DNA of 44,677 nt, from NCBI GenBank assembly GCA_031288495.1, contig JAITRH010000199.1:1-44677 (forward strand), read 5' to 3'. Below the pieces are notes generated by a model that saw nothing but the letters and a program-made list of their open reading frames with translations, did not search any database and was not told the DNA's origin. The translations under genes were made by a program, and so were the position numbers. The stretch comes from Treponema sp. Lineage in GTDB: Bacteria; Spirochaetota; Spirochaetia; Treponematales; Breznakiellaceae. Numbering within the stretch: position 1 is the stretch's first letter; each line of letters starts with the position of its first letter. Of the stretch, positions 18,501 to 29,508 are shown piece by piece.

Positions 18501-18947
18501 ATGGGGGATGATAGGTTTATTGCATGGAAAGATACCTATTCAGTGGGTATATCTAAAATTGATGAGCAGCATCAAGAATTGATTAATCTCACGCAGCTTC
18601 TTTATCAGGCTTGTCTCAATGGGACTGAGACGGGAAGGTTTTATTTTAAGAAGGTCATGCACGATCTGGTGAATTATGTAACCTTTCACTTTTCTGCAGA
18701 AGAAAAGCTTATGGAAAAGATTGGTTTTCCCGGATTGCCGGAACATAAAAAAGAGCATGAGCGTTTTGTTAAAAAAGTGCTGGAGGAGGTTAAAAACTTT
18801 GAGAGCGGCAGGGCAATCGTTCCCAATACCTTTGTGCGGTACCTGCGGGAGTGGATATTAACCCATATCGCCAAGACGGATCAGCAGTATGGAAGCTATG
18901 CCACGAAGGGTAAGCCCAAGAAAGTACTCGAAGATCTGGTAATCTAA
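18501..18947 (+). CDS. Bacteriohemerythrin
   Basis: EQHQEL, HFSAEEKLM, HKKEH, HIAKTDQQY ligand pattern (H, HxxxE, HxxxH, HxxxxD); upstream 'aggaggt'. Confidence 0.93.
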   Translation: MGDDRFIAWKDTYSVGISKIDEQHQELINLTQLLYQACLNGTETGRFYFKKVMHDLVNYVTFHFSAEEKLMEKIGFPGLPEHKKEHERFVKKVLEEVKNFESGRAIVPNTFVRYLREWILTHIAKTDQQYGSYATKGKPKKVLEDLVI

Positions 18948-19679
18948 GTTCGATGCCTTACCTGTGAAGCCCTTCCCGAGGGAAAGACCCCAAATAGGCG
19001 CACAGGGAGATGGACCTGGATGCCCTTAGTGATGGCGTATCCTGGTGGAGAAGGGCAAAAGGGGAGGATGTTTTCATGATTAAACCCCGTTGTTTTTTTC
19101 AAGAAAGGGTTTAATCCTGGGAAGGGGTGTGCACTATCTTCTTTATAAAGAGCCCGGAACGGTCGTACAGGCGGCTAGCCGCCTTCTTGCACAGGTGATG
19201 GCTGTGGTCTTGCTTTTCATTGACATTGCGCCTGTTCAGGAGCTATACTTATGACCATAGGCCTTATCAGGAGATAGGGCCTTATTCACTGGGTAGGTAA
19301 TGTATATCCAGGGGAGTAATTTTGCCTTGAAAAAACCAGTAAGGCAGAATTATAAGAATTCGATCCATCGTTAATGATGTTTTGGCTCAGAGTGATGGCT
19401 CGGGTGGGTACCGGTTCCCGGTCGCTTGAGGTGAAAAGCCTGAATCGACCGGGAATTTTGGAAAGGATCTAGAACGCAGGATGGATGCGCTAATCCTGAA
19501 GGAGTCCTGCAAAAATTGCAGCCGGCCATGAACATACCAAGAAGGGAACTTTTTCATGGATTTACAACCCGGTGAGTCCAGGGAAGCCGTCCCTGAGGGA
19601 CACCCTTTTTCTTCTATATATAATATATATAAAGCAGTAAGGTAGCTTTCCTGTGACGATACGGGCGAGGCTCTATCCA

Positions 19680-22211
19680 TTAACCTACATAATCGGCAAG
19701 TCTTCTATAGGTTTGATTCACCACGCGCTTTACCTCCAGATCCGCATGTTCCCCGAGGTCGTCGATGAGGGCCTCCACGCTGGCTAGACTTTCGTTCAGG
19801 CTGGTATGAAAACCCCGGGAACAGGTAACCCAGTAATTGCCTGTACCGTCGGTCAAAAGGCAGATAAACCCCAAATCCTTCTTGTTCACCTTCCATACCG
19901 CGGGACTTACCAGGTCTGGGAGGACCTTGAGCAGGGCCGGAAGGTTCTCCTGGGAATTGAACCGTTCTTTCCGAGGCCACTGCTTTTCCAATACCCCTTC
20001 AAGATCCAGTGAGGCTGCCAGGGAAAGGATGAGTTCCAGTTTCTCTCCTTGCAGCAGGGTATAGGAGCCTCCCAGGGTAATCCTGCCCCGCAGTCCCTTA
20101 TACATAGACAAGGGAGCGGTTCCAAGGTGAGCTTTTACCTTAACCAACCGTTCCCAGGGCAGGGAAACCAGTTTTTTTCCTTTAACGGTCCCAATTTCAA
20201 ACACTTCATCCCCAATCTTGATGGTACGGGTAAAATCCCGGATCCGTTTGGGCGGGGTATCTGAGCTTGGTTCCTTGGCCACAGGCCGGGAAGTCTTTGC
20301 CCCCAGGCGTTCAAATAAGGTATCGCTTATTTTTTCTAGGGCTTTTCGTGAAAGAGGAGAAACCGACATGGCATACATCCGGGTGGTCCGCACGATTTCA
20401 CCGGCTACGATGTATTCGGGATTCATCTTGAACATCACTGAACCGGGGTGAATCAATATCCGATCCGCAGTGAGGCTCCGGTACATGTCCCGGCCTTCCC
20501 GGACACAGACAAACTGGATAAGCCCCCGGGCCACTGCACAGAGGTAGTCTTCGGTCTGGAAATGGGGAGCCCTTGCAAGAATGGGAATCTTAAGCCCACT
20601 GACAATCTCCCCAAGCTGGGCGGTAACATGGATAATTTCCGTCATTGCTCGTTCATCCAGGTAATTTTTTTCGCAAAACTGCACCTTGTTACGGGCATCG
20701 TGATATGCCTGATAGAGTTTGAGATAGGAAACAAAATCCCCTCCGGGATCCCGGAAACGGTGGTGAGCCTTACGGGCATCGGTTTCCTCTCCCGGAGGCA
20801 GGATATAAGGGCTTTGGGTCGAAAGAAAGGCTGCGGCAATGAGGGTCTCTTGGATTACCTGGGGATAGTGCAAGATGGCCTCCACGATGATCCGGGACTG
20901 CCGGGGAGCTAGGGGAAACTCGGTCATAAGTTTTCCTATCCTGGAAAGGGTCCGGTCCTTTTCCAGGGCGTTCAGGAGGTTCAGGGTCTCAATAGCCGCG
21001 ATGAGCCCCTCTCGGTTCGGAGGGGCAATGAAATCAAATTCCTCAAATGCGGTCAAACCCAGGTCAGCCATGCGAAGCACTACTTCAGAGAGGTCGGTAC
21101 GATAAATTTCTTCGGTGGTAAAGAGGAGCCGGTTTTCAAAATCCTTTCGTGTGTAGAGCCGGTAAGCGGTTCCCGGCTGAGTACGGCCTGCCCGGCCCTT
21201 GCGCTGATTTGCCGATGCCTTGGAAACAGGGCCTTCTACCAGACTTGAGGTGAAGGTCCGGGGGTTATAGTAGTTGAGTTTGGATAAACCCGAGTCGATC
21301 ACCGTAGTAATACCGTCGATGGTAACCGAGGTTTCCGCAATATTGGTGGCAATCACCACCTTGGTTTTTCCCTGAGGAGCCCCTTCAAAGACCCGTTCCT
21401 GTTCATCCTTACCGAGCCGGCCATAGAGGGGAATCAGGTGCAGGTATGAAGCCACGGGGCCTGAGACAAGCCGGTTCATGCAGTCCTTGATCATCTTTTC
21501 ACCGGACAAAAAGACCAGGATATCCCCGGATCGCTCTTCACTTATGACTCGTTCGATAATGGCATCGATCTTGTCCAGAATGGCGTCTATGGCGGTTTGT
21601 CCTCCGGGCGGGGATCCCGGCGTTGACAGTACTGCCGGGGGATCGTAGATGAGGGTAACCGGATAGATAACGGCATCGATTTTTACCACCGGGCATTCCC
21701 CAAAATACACGGAAAAAACCTGGGCATTAATGGTCGCTGAAGATACAATAACCTTAAATTCCGTCCGTATTTCCAAGACCCGCTTCAACAAACCCAGGAT
21801 AAAATCGATATTGAGGCTCCGTTCATGGGCCTCGTCCACAATAATGCTGCCGTATTTGGAAAGGTAGGGGTCGAGTTTCATCTCCTGTAAGAGGATACCA
21901 TCGGTCATGATCTTGATCGCCGTGGAGGGATCGGTTTTATCTTCGAAACGCATCTTATACCCCACGATCCCTGGTATGGTGCATCCCAGCTGACGGGCAA
22001 TAAACTCGCTGACTGAAACCGCGGCAATACGCCGGGGCTGGGTTACCCCGATAACGCCGTTTTTTGTATACCCCGCATCATGGAGTATCACCGGTAACTG
22101 GGTAGTTTTCCCTGAACCGGTGGGGCTTTCTACCACCACTACTTGATTGCCTTCAAGCGCTTTCAGTATGAGGTCTTTATGTTCATATACAGGAAGTTGT
22201 AGATAATTCAT
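19680..22211 (-). CDS. DEAH-box ATP-dependent RNA helicase (HrpA/HrpB-like)
   Basis: VVVESPTGSGKTTQLPVI, VDEAHERSLNIDFILGLLKR, SSATINAQVF, ATNIAETSVTIDGITTVIDSGLSKLNYYNPRTF, QRKGRAGRTQPG. Start taken at ATG 22211. Confidence 0.93.
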   Translation of the reverse strand: MNYLQLPVYEHKDLILKALEGNQVVVVESPTGSGKTTQLPVILHDAGYTKNGVIGVTQPRRIAAVSVSEFIARQLGCTIPGIVGYKMRFEDKTDPSTAIKIMTDGILLQEMKLDPYLSKYGSIIVDEAHERSLNIDFILGLLKRVLEIRTEFKVIVSSATINAQVFSVYFGECPVVKIDAVIYPVTLIYDPPAVLSTPGSPPGGQTAIDAILDKIDAIIERVISEERSGDILVFLSGEKMIKDCMNRLVSGPVASYLHLIPLYGRLGKDEQERVFEGAPQGKTKVVIATNIAETSVTIDGITTVIDSGLSKLNYYNPRTFTSSLVEGPVSKASANQRKGRAGRTQPGTAYRLYTRKDFENRLLFTTEEIYRTDLSEVVLRMADLGLTAFEEFDFIAPPNREGLIAAIETLNLLNALEKDRTLSRIGKLMTEFPLAPRQSRIIVEAILHYPQVIQETLIAAAFLSTQSPYILPPGEETDARKAHHRFRDPGGDFVSYLKLYQAYHDARNKVQFCEKNYLDERAMTEIIHVTAQLGEIVSGLKIPILARAPHFQTEDYLCAVARGLIQFVCVREGRDMYRSLTADRILIHPGSVMFKMNPEYIVAGEIVRTTRMYAMSVSPLSRKALEKISDTLFERLGAKTSRPVAKEPSSDTPPKRIRDFTRTIKIGDEVFEIGTVKGKKLVSLPWERLVKVKAHLGTAPLSMYKGLRGRITLGGSYTLLQGEKLELILSLAASLDLEGVLEKQWPRKERFNSQENLPALLKVLPDLVSPAVWKVNKKDLGFICLLTDGTGNYWVTCSRGFHTSLNESLASVEALIDDLGEHADLEVKRVVNQTYRRLADYVG

Positions 22212-22386
22212 AGATTTATAATAGAGTACATCCACCGGGAACGCATAGTCAGGAATTAGGGGGACTCTGCGCTATTTTAACATCTGTAAAAAACAGGGTT
22301 CGGTCCTTGAGTCCTCATATTCGCCCGTAACCAGCTTGTAGTTGTCCTCTTACTTTATAAAGGAAATAAAGAACACCCTCTCTTAA

Positions 22387-22457
22387 AGCGGCCGACGGGA
22401 GTCGAACCCGCGTCACGAGCTTGGGAAGCTCGGGTAATACCGTTATACAACGGCCGC
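22387..22457 (-). tRNA. tRNA-Gly (anticodon CCC)
   Basis: Reverse complement GCGGCCG-TTGTATAACGGTATTACCCGAGCTTCCCAAGCTCGTGACGCGGGTTCGACTCCCGTCGGCCGC-T: 7-bp acceptor stem, anticodon stem CGAGC/GCTCG with loop TTCCCAA, GGTTCGACTCC T-arm. Confidence 0.95.
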
Positions 22458-22590
22458 TTCAAATAAGCTTAAGATAATTTCATTATACTCAAGAAGATTT
22501 TTTTGTCAATATACCCATGCATCTTTTAGGGATACATTTAAAAAATTTGGGGAAAGTTTAAAAGGTATACGTAACCCTTCATGAGGTCTA

Positions 22591-22609
22591 CCCTTTGTGG
22601 TACAAAGGG
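22591..22609. repeat. Perfect hairpin CCCTTTGT-ggt-ACAAAGGG in a long intergenic region
   Basis: 8-bp inverted repeat read directly. Confidence 0.7.
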
Positions 22610-23394
22610 ATAAGGATGAGCGTAACTCCTTATACTATCAGGAGTAAGGATATATTTGACTTTGCCGTATTGAACATTCACCTAAACATACCTATTTTGA
22701 AATAACGCCCTACCAGGAGATCCTGAAGCCCCGACTCCATTCCTTTTATTACAGGGGTTATGGGGAGTGGTGGGCTTGCCCAGCCTGTATTTTTCCTTGG
22801 TGTAGGTAGATTAACCAGCGGCGTTACCTCCCCATGCTTAGGGCGGTGTGGCCCCTGGAGAATGGCTTGTTGTGTACCCGGGTTCCTCTGAAAACCCTCA
22901 TAGATGAATCTGCTTCTCTGCTACCGCTCCGGTCTCTCCCTTTTTTGATGATGATCTATGCTGGCATTGCTAAGCAGGCCCTGTCCGAATGACCTCCCTC
23001 TCGGCGGAATCTATGCGATCTTGGTCCTAGCGGAAGATCCTATGGCGGCTTACTTCTTGCACCCTTAGGGGATGTTCAGATCAGAACCTTTTTGCCCAAA
23101 GCCTAAAAGCATATCCCTCCCTTATACAGGAAGGGTATGAGACCTTACACCATACGTCCGCTTAACCTGAGGCTATCTATAGATAAGCTGATTAGGTTGC
23201 CTATTTTACATTACGCAATCATGGTAATTCTTTATATCATAAAGAATTAAAGAATATAAACTATCTCCCCTGAGAAGAATAAGGGCTTAAAATCCCCAAA
23301 GGAATGTATCCACCCTTATCCTTATGATTACACACCCTTGGAAAGAGCGAAAAACCCCTCAATAGTTAGCGGCATGTTCAATGACACCTGCGTT

Positions 23395-23811
23395 CTAAGA
23401 AACCACATCCTTCGATTTGATATATTGGGCAAGCTTGAAATCTTGAATCTTGATGTGGCTCACCAGCCAATCGCCGATACTGGAGTGGACTTCCTTGATC
23501 AATCCCTCCGTAGGACCTGACCATATCAAACGGTGGGTTAAATCCTTAACTCTGGCTTTAAACGTGTCGTGGTACTCTTTGTGATTCGGATAATCAGGGT
23601 AGTTATATTTTTGTTGGATTTTCTCTTCATCAAAAAAATGTTTAATGGTGTAGGTGTTCAGAAAATCCAGATTTTTCGTCAATTCTTCACTTCCCTTTCT
23701 CACCCGGCATGTATCCAAGAGCTTGTTGATTGCCTCAAATAACTGTTTATGCTGCGTATCTATTATCTCATGACCGGTTTCTAAGGTGCTATCCCAGCAA
23801 TATGCCACCAT
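23395..23811 (-). CDS. Bacteriohemerythrin (distinct subfamily)
   Basis: WDSTLETGHEIIDTQHKQLFEAINKLLD, HFFDEEKIQ, HKEYHDTF, HIKIQDFKLAQYI. Confidence 0.92.
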   Translation of the reverse strand: MVAYCWDSTLETGHEIIDTQHKQLFEAINKLLDTCRVRKGSEELTKNLDFLNTYTIKHFFDEEKIQQKYNYPDYPNHKEYHDTFKARVKDLTHRLIWSGPTEGLIKEVHSSIGDWLVSHIKIQDFKLAQYIKSKDVVS

Positions 23812-23907
23812 GAACGTTCTCTCCTTAAGTATAGTACTGATCTTAGTAAACCTCCCTTTGAAATTTCCTCAATTCTCCAGCGATTATACTATCCCCTACA
23901 CCCTTCT

Positions 23908-25980
23908 TTATTCAAGGGGTGGAAAATATCCTATACTATCCCGGCCTGAACGCTCTAACAGGTACACCTCCGCTTCTATGGGTAGATATGCCCTACCGAA
24001 ATCAGTGGGTAACTGGGATCGATACTTGAGAATATACGACCCTGTAGGATGAGAGACGATACTTTCTATGATAGGTCCAATACCTTCAGGCCGATAGAGA
24101 GACACAAGCTGCCCGCCGGTCTGATCACAGAGATACTGAAGCGCTTCATCCCCCGGTTTCCCCCCGACTATAATCCCATGAAAGACAATGCCGTTATTCG
24201 CAAGATAAGCAGCCAACTCCGAAAGGGTATACTGTTCAAAAGCAAGATCCCCCACACTTCCGGCTCCTACAAACACCACGGCCCGCTTCTTTTCACCGGG
24301 AAGCAGATCCGTAGCGGCAAGCCGCAGTCCCAAGTCAAAACGCCACCGCGGGGTGTAGGATGCCCCGTTTCCCCGGGCACTCTGGGACCAATGGGCCTCA
24401 TCGGTCCGTTCCTTCAGGGGCTGTTCACTGGCAGAAATGAGGGAGACCACCTGACCTTTAAGATTCTTGGTAATATCCCGGGCCGCGGCAACTAAATCAT
24501 CTTGAAGCCCTATGGTCTGCTGGGAGCGCTCCATAAGGATAGCTATATCCGCAGTTTCAGAACGATAGGTTGCACCCACAAATTGCTGTTCCGTCACGGT
24601 ATAGCCTTTCTCGCTCAAAAGAAAATTCCGGCCATCAAGCCCCAGAATGGGCCGCCGAAGCCGATCTTGAACTGAAATCTCCAGGGTAATGTGGGGAAAG
24701 GCATCCGCCGCCACCCGGTCTATCTGTACAAAAAGGCCTGCCGCCATATCGGTAAACCGGGTCATCACCGCGACTTCGTTTTCCTGAAAATTGGCGGCTA
24801 ATACATTACCGTTCTGGTCCATGGCAGCTCCCACGATACGCATCCTAGCATTACCGGCGACACCCATTTCCTGGATGACCGCAGAGTCAGGGTTAATAAG
24901 GAGAATTCGATTGGTATCCGCTACCAGGAGCCGGCCATCAGGAAGAAATCGGAGGCTTTCAGGGCCAGCCAAGCCTTCCTGAATGAGCATACCCAGGTAC
25001 GTGCCGTTCCGATCGAATACATAGATCCGTTTTGCTACACTGTCCGCTACATAGACCCTCCCCTTCCGGGCTGCGATACCCGTAGGAGCAAGGAAGCCTG
25101 GAAAACCCGGGCTTTTGGTACCCAGGGAGAGGATAAAAACTCCCTCAGGATCAAACTTAGAAATCCGGCAATTACCATAATCCACCACATACAGGTAGCC
25201 CTCTTCATCTATGGCCAGATTCTGAGGACCTACAAACATTCCATTTCCCCGTCCCTTGGTTCCGATATAGGACTGCCACTCCCCGGTACTGGTGAGCACG
25301 CTCACCCGTCCCCCTCGGTATTCTGAAAGAAAAAGTCTGCCGTCCTTTCCTCTTACCAGGTCATAGGGCCGGTCAAAGCCGTTGAGGGGACCTCGTTGGC
25401 GCTGCCTGACTATACCGTTTACATCAATACGGACAAGTTCATTACTCCCGTAAGCCACCACCCAGGCAGACCCATCTTCCAGGGGTAAAATCGCGGTAGG
25501 CTGTTTAAAAAGGCTTATGGAATCATACCGGCCAGGGTACCGGCCTGCGGCTATATACCGAATGCCATCCTCTAAGATGGGTAAGAGGCTGCGCCGGTTC
25601 CGTACCGTCTCAATACGGCTGCCCAGCAACAGGGCATCCTCTGAGGCAGGACTGTATACCGAGGCAGCTAAACGCCACTGCCCGATAGCCGTTTCTTCCA
25701 GCCCAGACCGGTAATAGGCCCGGCCGAGCCAATCCATGATGAGCGGGTCCCCGGGACGAAAGGACAGGGCTTGTTCAAAAGAGAGAATCGCCTCGTTAAA
25801 GGCAAAACGGTTATACGCCTGGACTCCCAGCCGGAATTCCTCCCGCGCATAGAGGGCATTCAGATCAGCACCGTCAAAACTCTCTTGCGCCTCAAGCCCA
25901 ACAAACGAAATAAACAACACAAAACCAAAACAAAACATTCGCCGCCGGCGGATACTCTGAATGATTTGCAAAGGCTGCAT
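23908..25980 (-). CDS. NHL-repeat / VWA-like domain protein with N-terminal TPR-like region, probably exported
   Basis: Signal-like MFCFGFVLFISFVGLEAQ; repeated beta-propeller segments (GPQNLAIDEEGYLYVVDYGNCRISKFDPEG); C-terminal VWA-like region (ADIAILMERSQQTIGLQDDLVAAARDI...RAVVFVGAG). Confidence 0.8.
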   Translation of the reverse strand: MQPLQIIQSIRRRRMFCFGFVLFISFVGLEAQESFDGADLNALYAREEFRLGVQAYNRFAFNEAILSFEQALSFRPGDPLIMDWLGRAYYRSGLEETAIGQWRLAASVYSPASEDALLLGSRIETVRNRRSLLPILEDGIRYIAAGRYPGRYDSISLFKQPTAILPLEDGSAWVVAYGSNELVRIDVNGIVRQRQRGPLNGFDRPYDLVRGKDGRLFLSEYRGGRVSVLTSTGEWQSYIGTKGRGNGMFVGPQNLAIDEEGYLYVVDYGNCRISKFDPEGVFILSLGTKSPGFPGFLAPTGIAARKGRVYVADSVAKRIYVFDRNGTYLGMLIQEGLAGPESLRFLPDGRLLVADTNRILLINPDSAVIQEMGVAGNARMRIVGAAMDQNGNVLAANFQENEVAVMTRFTDMAAGLFVQIDRVAADAFPHITLEISVQDRLRRPILGLDGRNFLLSEKGYTVTEQQFVGATYRSETADIAILMERSQQTIGLQDDLVAAARDITKNLKGQVVSLISASEQPLKERTDEAHWSQSARGNGASYTPRWRFDLGLRLAATDLLPGEKKRAVVFVGAGSVGDLAFEQYTLSELAAYLANNGIVFHGIIVGGKPGDEALQYLCDQTGGQLVSLYRPEGIGPIIESIVSHPTGSYILKYRSQLPTDFGRAYLPIEAEVYLLERSGRDSIGYFPPLE

Positions 25981-26678
25981 CAGGTCTCACCTGCCACGAT
26001 CTGTATATGTTTCCGTATCTCTTTTTGCTGGGATGCTACGGAGGCTATACTCAGCGCTCGGCGCAGCCAATTTCTCGCTTCCATAGCCTCCCCATTCTTA
26101 AAATAGGCCCATCCTAAAGAATCAAGATACGCTGCATTGTCAGGATTACGATCTACCGCTTTCTTGCAGAACACCAGTCCCTGCTGTACATTCATGGCAG
26201 TATCCACCAAGATATATCCCAGGCCATTCATAGCAGTGGTATTGTTATTATCTAATTGCAGGGCTTTGGTATACAACTCCACGGCTTTTTGATACTGCTT
26301 CTCGGAACAAGCCGAATAGGCCAGGACCGTATAGAGCTGTACCGATTCAAATCCGATTTCCGAGAGACGGTTCAGTTCAAATTCCGCCATTTGCGTCCGT
26401 TCAGTAATGACATAAATGTAGGCTAAGGTCAAACGGCATTGATATACCCTCAGGATATTTGATTCCGCGTTTATCACCTGTTCCAGATGGAAAAGGGCAT
26501 CATCGAAATGCCCGAGTTTTGTATAACAAAGCCCCAAATAGTAGGCAAGTTCGGTAGTAACTTTGATATCTTCTGTATTGCTAAGTAACTGCTGAAATAT
26601 CCGCAAGGCCATATCCCATCGTTTCAGATTAAAAAGGCGAATTCCCTCTTGTAATGTTTCCGTAAGCGTTGCCGTCAT
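25980..26678 (-). CDS. TPR-repeat protein
   Basis: Repeated TPR signatures (AYYLGLCYTKLGHFDDALFHLEQVI, NNTTAMNGLGYILVD, NAAYLDSLGWAYFKNGEAMEARNWLRRAL); stop/start overlap with the downstream NHL gene. Confidence 0.88.
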   Translation of the reverse strand: MTATLTETLQEGIRLFNLKRWDMALRIFQQLLSNTEDIKVTTELAYYLGLCYTKLGHFDDALFHLEQVINAESNILRVYQCRLTLAYIYVITERTQMAEFELNRLSEIGFESVQLYTVLAYSACSEKQYQKAVELYTKALQLDNNNTTAMNGLGYILVDTAMNVQQGLVFCKKAVDRNPDNAAYLDSLGWAYFKNGEAMEARNWLRRALSIASVASQQKEIRKHIQIVAGET

Positions 26679-26840
26679 CTCAGATAGTCCCCCTTGTTTC
26701 TAAACCTTATCGCGATAAGCACTACTCTGCTTAAAAAGCCATTCTCATCTAACCGTACCTACCGGCAGGGATTTTAAAACCGACTCCTCTATTAATTATC
26801 TTACAAAACAGGTAATTTCTTCACTGAAATCTAAGCGATT

Positions 26841-27617
26841 TCACCGGTATTTTTTAGGAGGGCGGTGGGCGACAGCGGCGTATTCCGGCGCACCGGGACA
26901 GAGATCCCGGCTTACCACCGGATGCACGAATATGGGGCTTACGGAGACGTAGTTTCGGGAAACCGCATCCCAGTCCGAACCGTTTTCCGGTTCAGCCCCT
27001 GCTGCTCCGGCATTCATAAAACAATATTTCTTGCCGTCAGGAGCATCAAAGACCGATACCCCGTCATGGTAAACCCGCAAGGCAGGAAAGGTAGTCGCTA
27101 TACCCTCAGGACCTCCGGGGGTATTAGGGATGTTTACATTGATGAAGGTATCGGTCTTCCACGGTGCGATCAATGCTTCAAGATGCTCCACCGCAAAGGA
27201 TACCGCCGCTTCCCAGTAAAAAGTACCCTCCCCCGCTAGGGAAAAGGCTATGGCCGGCAGATCGGAGAGACTCCCCTGGCGGGCCGCTGCAGCAGTACCG
27301 GAATAGACGATATCGGTTCCCATATTCGCGCCTTTATTGATACCGGATACCACCAGGTCAGGCTTAACCGGGAGGATCCCTGATAGGGCCACCATGACAC
27401 AATCTGCGGGAGTCCCGGAACAGGCCCAGGTATCCCTTCCTTGAGGGGTCAAACCGATAGGGGCGGATAAAAAAGACAGGCTGTGGGAAACCCCAGAACG
27501 GTTTGAATCAGGAGCTACAACCCATATACGGTGCCGGCCCTGGGCACGCAAAGCCGCTGCCAAGAGGAGCAAACCCTCTCCTGCGATGCCGTCATCATTG
27601 GTTACGAGTATATTCAT
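26841..27617 (-). CDS. surE: 5'/3'-nucleotidase SurE
   Basis: MNILVTNDDGIAGEGLLLLAAALR...APDSNRSGVSHSLSF; DLVVSGINKGANMGTDIVYSGTAAAARQG. Confidence 0.95.
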   Translation of the reverse strand: MNILVTNDDGIAGEGLLLLAAALRAQGRHRIWVVAPDSNRSGVSHSLSFLSAPIGLTPQGRDTWACSGTPADCVMVALSGILPVKPDLVVSGINKGANMGTDIVYSGTAAAARQGSLSDLPAIAFSLAGEGTFYWEAAVSFAVEHLEALIAPWKTDTFINVNIPNTPGGPEGIATTFPALRVYHDGVSVFDAPDGKKYCFMNAGAAGAEPENGSDWDAVSRNYVSVSPIFVHPVVSRDLCPGAPEYAAVAHRPPKKYR

Positions 27618-27623
27618 GAAACA

Positions 27624-28787
27624 TTAAGCCGGTACAAGCCGGGTTCCTGTGCCAAGCTTGATTTCATACAGAACCGGATGGAATCCGAAGATCCGTTCAT
27701 AATCCTCAAGCCGCCGCCGGTATTCTTCAATCGACCCTTCTTTAATAAAGGTATAGGTACAGCCTCCAAAACCCGGGCCGGTCATCCGGGAACCGAGGAC
27801 GCCGTCGATTTCCTGAGCCCGTTTCACGAGCCAGTCAATCTCCGGACAGGACACCTCATACAAATCCCGAAGACTCTCGTGAGAATGGAGTATAACCTTG
27901 GAAAGGGCCGGAACATCCATCTTATTCAGGGCCTCTTCAGCGTCATACACCCGCCTGAGTTCCTGGACAATATGCATGCTACGCCGCCGGATTTCTTCAG
28001 GGAGATCTCCCATGGATTCAATCAGATCCGCAGTAACAAAATCCCGCAAACTGGCCCCTTCTTTTTTCTGAGCAAGCAACTCAAGGCCCTTCTTGATATC
28101 ATGCCGGCGCTCGTTCAGTTCATCTTCCACCCCCATACGGGGTACCCGAGAATCCATGATGAGGATCTTATACGCGGAAATACTCGATTTGATCCGGCTT
28201 ACCTCCAAGGTGGTTTCATCTACCATGAGAAACTCATCCTGCCGGGCAGCCAGGGCAATGACATAATCAACGGGATTGGTAGGCTCCTCAAAAAAGAGCT
28301 TGTTGGAAAGGATAAGCCGGTCTAACAGGTCGTCGTCGCCGATAGCTACGTTGAAAAATTCCCGCAGGGCCACAGCCGCGGCTACCTCTATGGCCGATGA
28401 AGATGCAAGTCCAATATGCTGAGGAATATTCCCGCTCAGGGTAAAATTCAGGCCTTTTACAGGATACCCCATACTCGCAAATATATGGATCCCCACCTTG
28501 ATATAATTAGCCCACCGATCTTCCCGTTTATACTTAAGATTTACCAGGGTGGTTCGTTTCCGTTCTCCCAGATCCGCAGCATAAAAACGAAGGGAACTAT
28601 CCTTCCGGGGGCTTACCGCAACACGGATATACCGATCGATTGCTGAAGAGAGAAATAATCGAGCCGCCGGCTCCCCATGCTCGCCCAGGTAATGAACCCT
28701 GCCGGGCGCTTCGGCAATAACCATAGGTTCGGATCGGTCAGCGTTTAACGCGTATTCTTTACGATGGATATGACCGATGTCCAACAT
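27624..28787 (-). CDS. GHMP kinase, galactokinase-like
   Basis: APGRVHYLGEHGEPAARLFLSSAID, GNIPQHIGLASSSAIEVAAAVALREF, GVLGSRMTGPGFGGCTYTFI. The galactose-binding signature is altered. Confidence 0.8.
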   Translation of the reverse strand: MLDIGHIHRKEYALNADRSEPMVIAEAPGRVHYLGEHGEPAARLFLSSAIDRYIRVAVSPRKDSSLRFYAADLGERKRTTLVNLKYKREDRWANYIKVGIHIFASMGYPVKGLNFTLSGNIPQHIGLASSSAIEVAAAVALREFFNVAIGDDDLLDRLILSNKLFFEEPTNPVDYVIALAARQDEFLMVDETTLEVSRIKSSISAYKILIMDSRVPRMGVEDELNERRHDIKKGLELLAQKKEGASLRDFVTADLIESMGDLPEEIRRRSMHIVQELRRVYDAEEALNKMDVPALSKVILHSHESLRDLYEVSCPEIDWLVKRAQEIDGVLGSRMTGPGFGGCTYTFIKEGSIEEYRRRLEDYERIFGFHPVLYEIKLGTGTRLVPA

Positions 28788-29229
28788 GTATTAAAACCCT
28801 TATCAAATTTTTCATTGCTTTCTCTAAATCATAATAAACTAGAAGGGTTATCTGCCAACCAAAGACCTTCTTGCAATCCTTATTTAGAATCATCTTCTTT
28901 AAATAGGATATTCTGTAACTCCCTATTACTAAAAACCCTTATGCTTAATAATACTCGGAAAACGGGGTATTGTTCAATCAAAATGATAAAAATTACCCGC
29001 TCATTTAACAGGAATTGGTACTAAACCTCAGGCCTTTTCCGAACACCTGTTCATATAAACCCTAGAAGACGCCTATAGTTACAAAGGGAACTCCTCAGGA
29101 CTCGAGGAGCAATCTCTTTGCCGGGAATGTTCCTCACGAGCGGCTTGGTCAAGAGCCCGCAGGATAAAGGCACAGCCTGTGCTCAGCCTGTTTTTAGGGC
29201 ATACCATCCGGGCTGCTTGTCTGGAATGT

Positions 29230-29400
29230 TGGAATTAGTGAGTCCAGAACACTGGAGCTGGTAGGCCCCGACTCCCTGGGGCTAGTAGGGTGTGTCCCCT
29301 GCACGCTAGGAGGCCCCGGCCCCCTGGGGCTAGTTCACCCAGAACGCCGGAGCTAATTGGCCCGGAAGCTTGGGGCTGGTTGGCCCGGAACCGGGAATTA
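29230..29400. repeat. Degenerate tandem array, ~7-8 units of 23-24 bp
   Basis: Core GGRGCTrGTwGGCCC recurs at offsets of 23 or 24 bp (GCT at 29257, 29281, 29305, 29329, 29352, 29375). Confidence 0.8.
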
Positions 29401-29508
29401 CCGCATACGTACCATGAGCTTGGCCATAGAGCAGAAAGGCCGCGAATGTATCCGAATCATTCCCGGACCCCTCCTATTCCATTGCTCCCCCAATCGGGGT
29501 ATGGCAAA

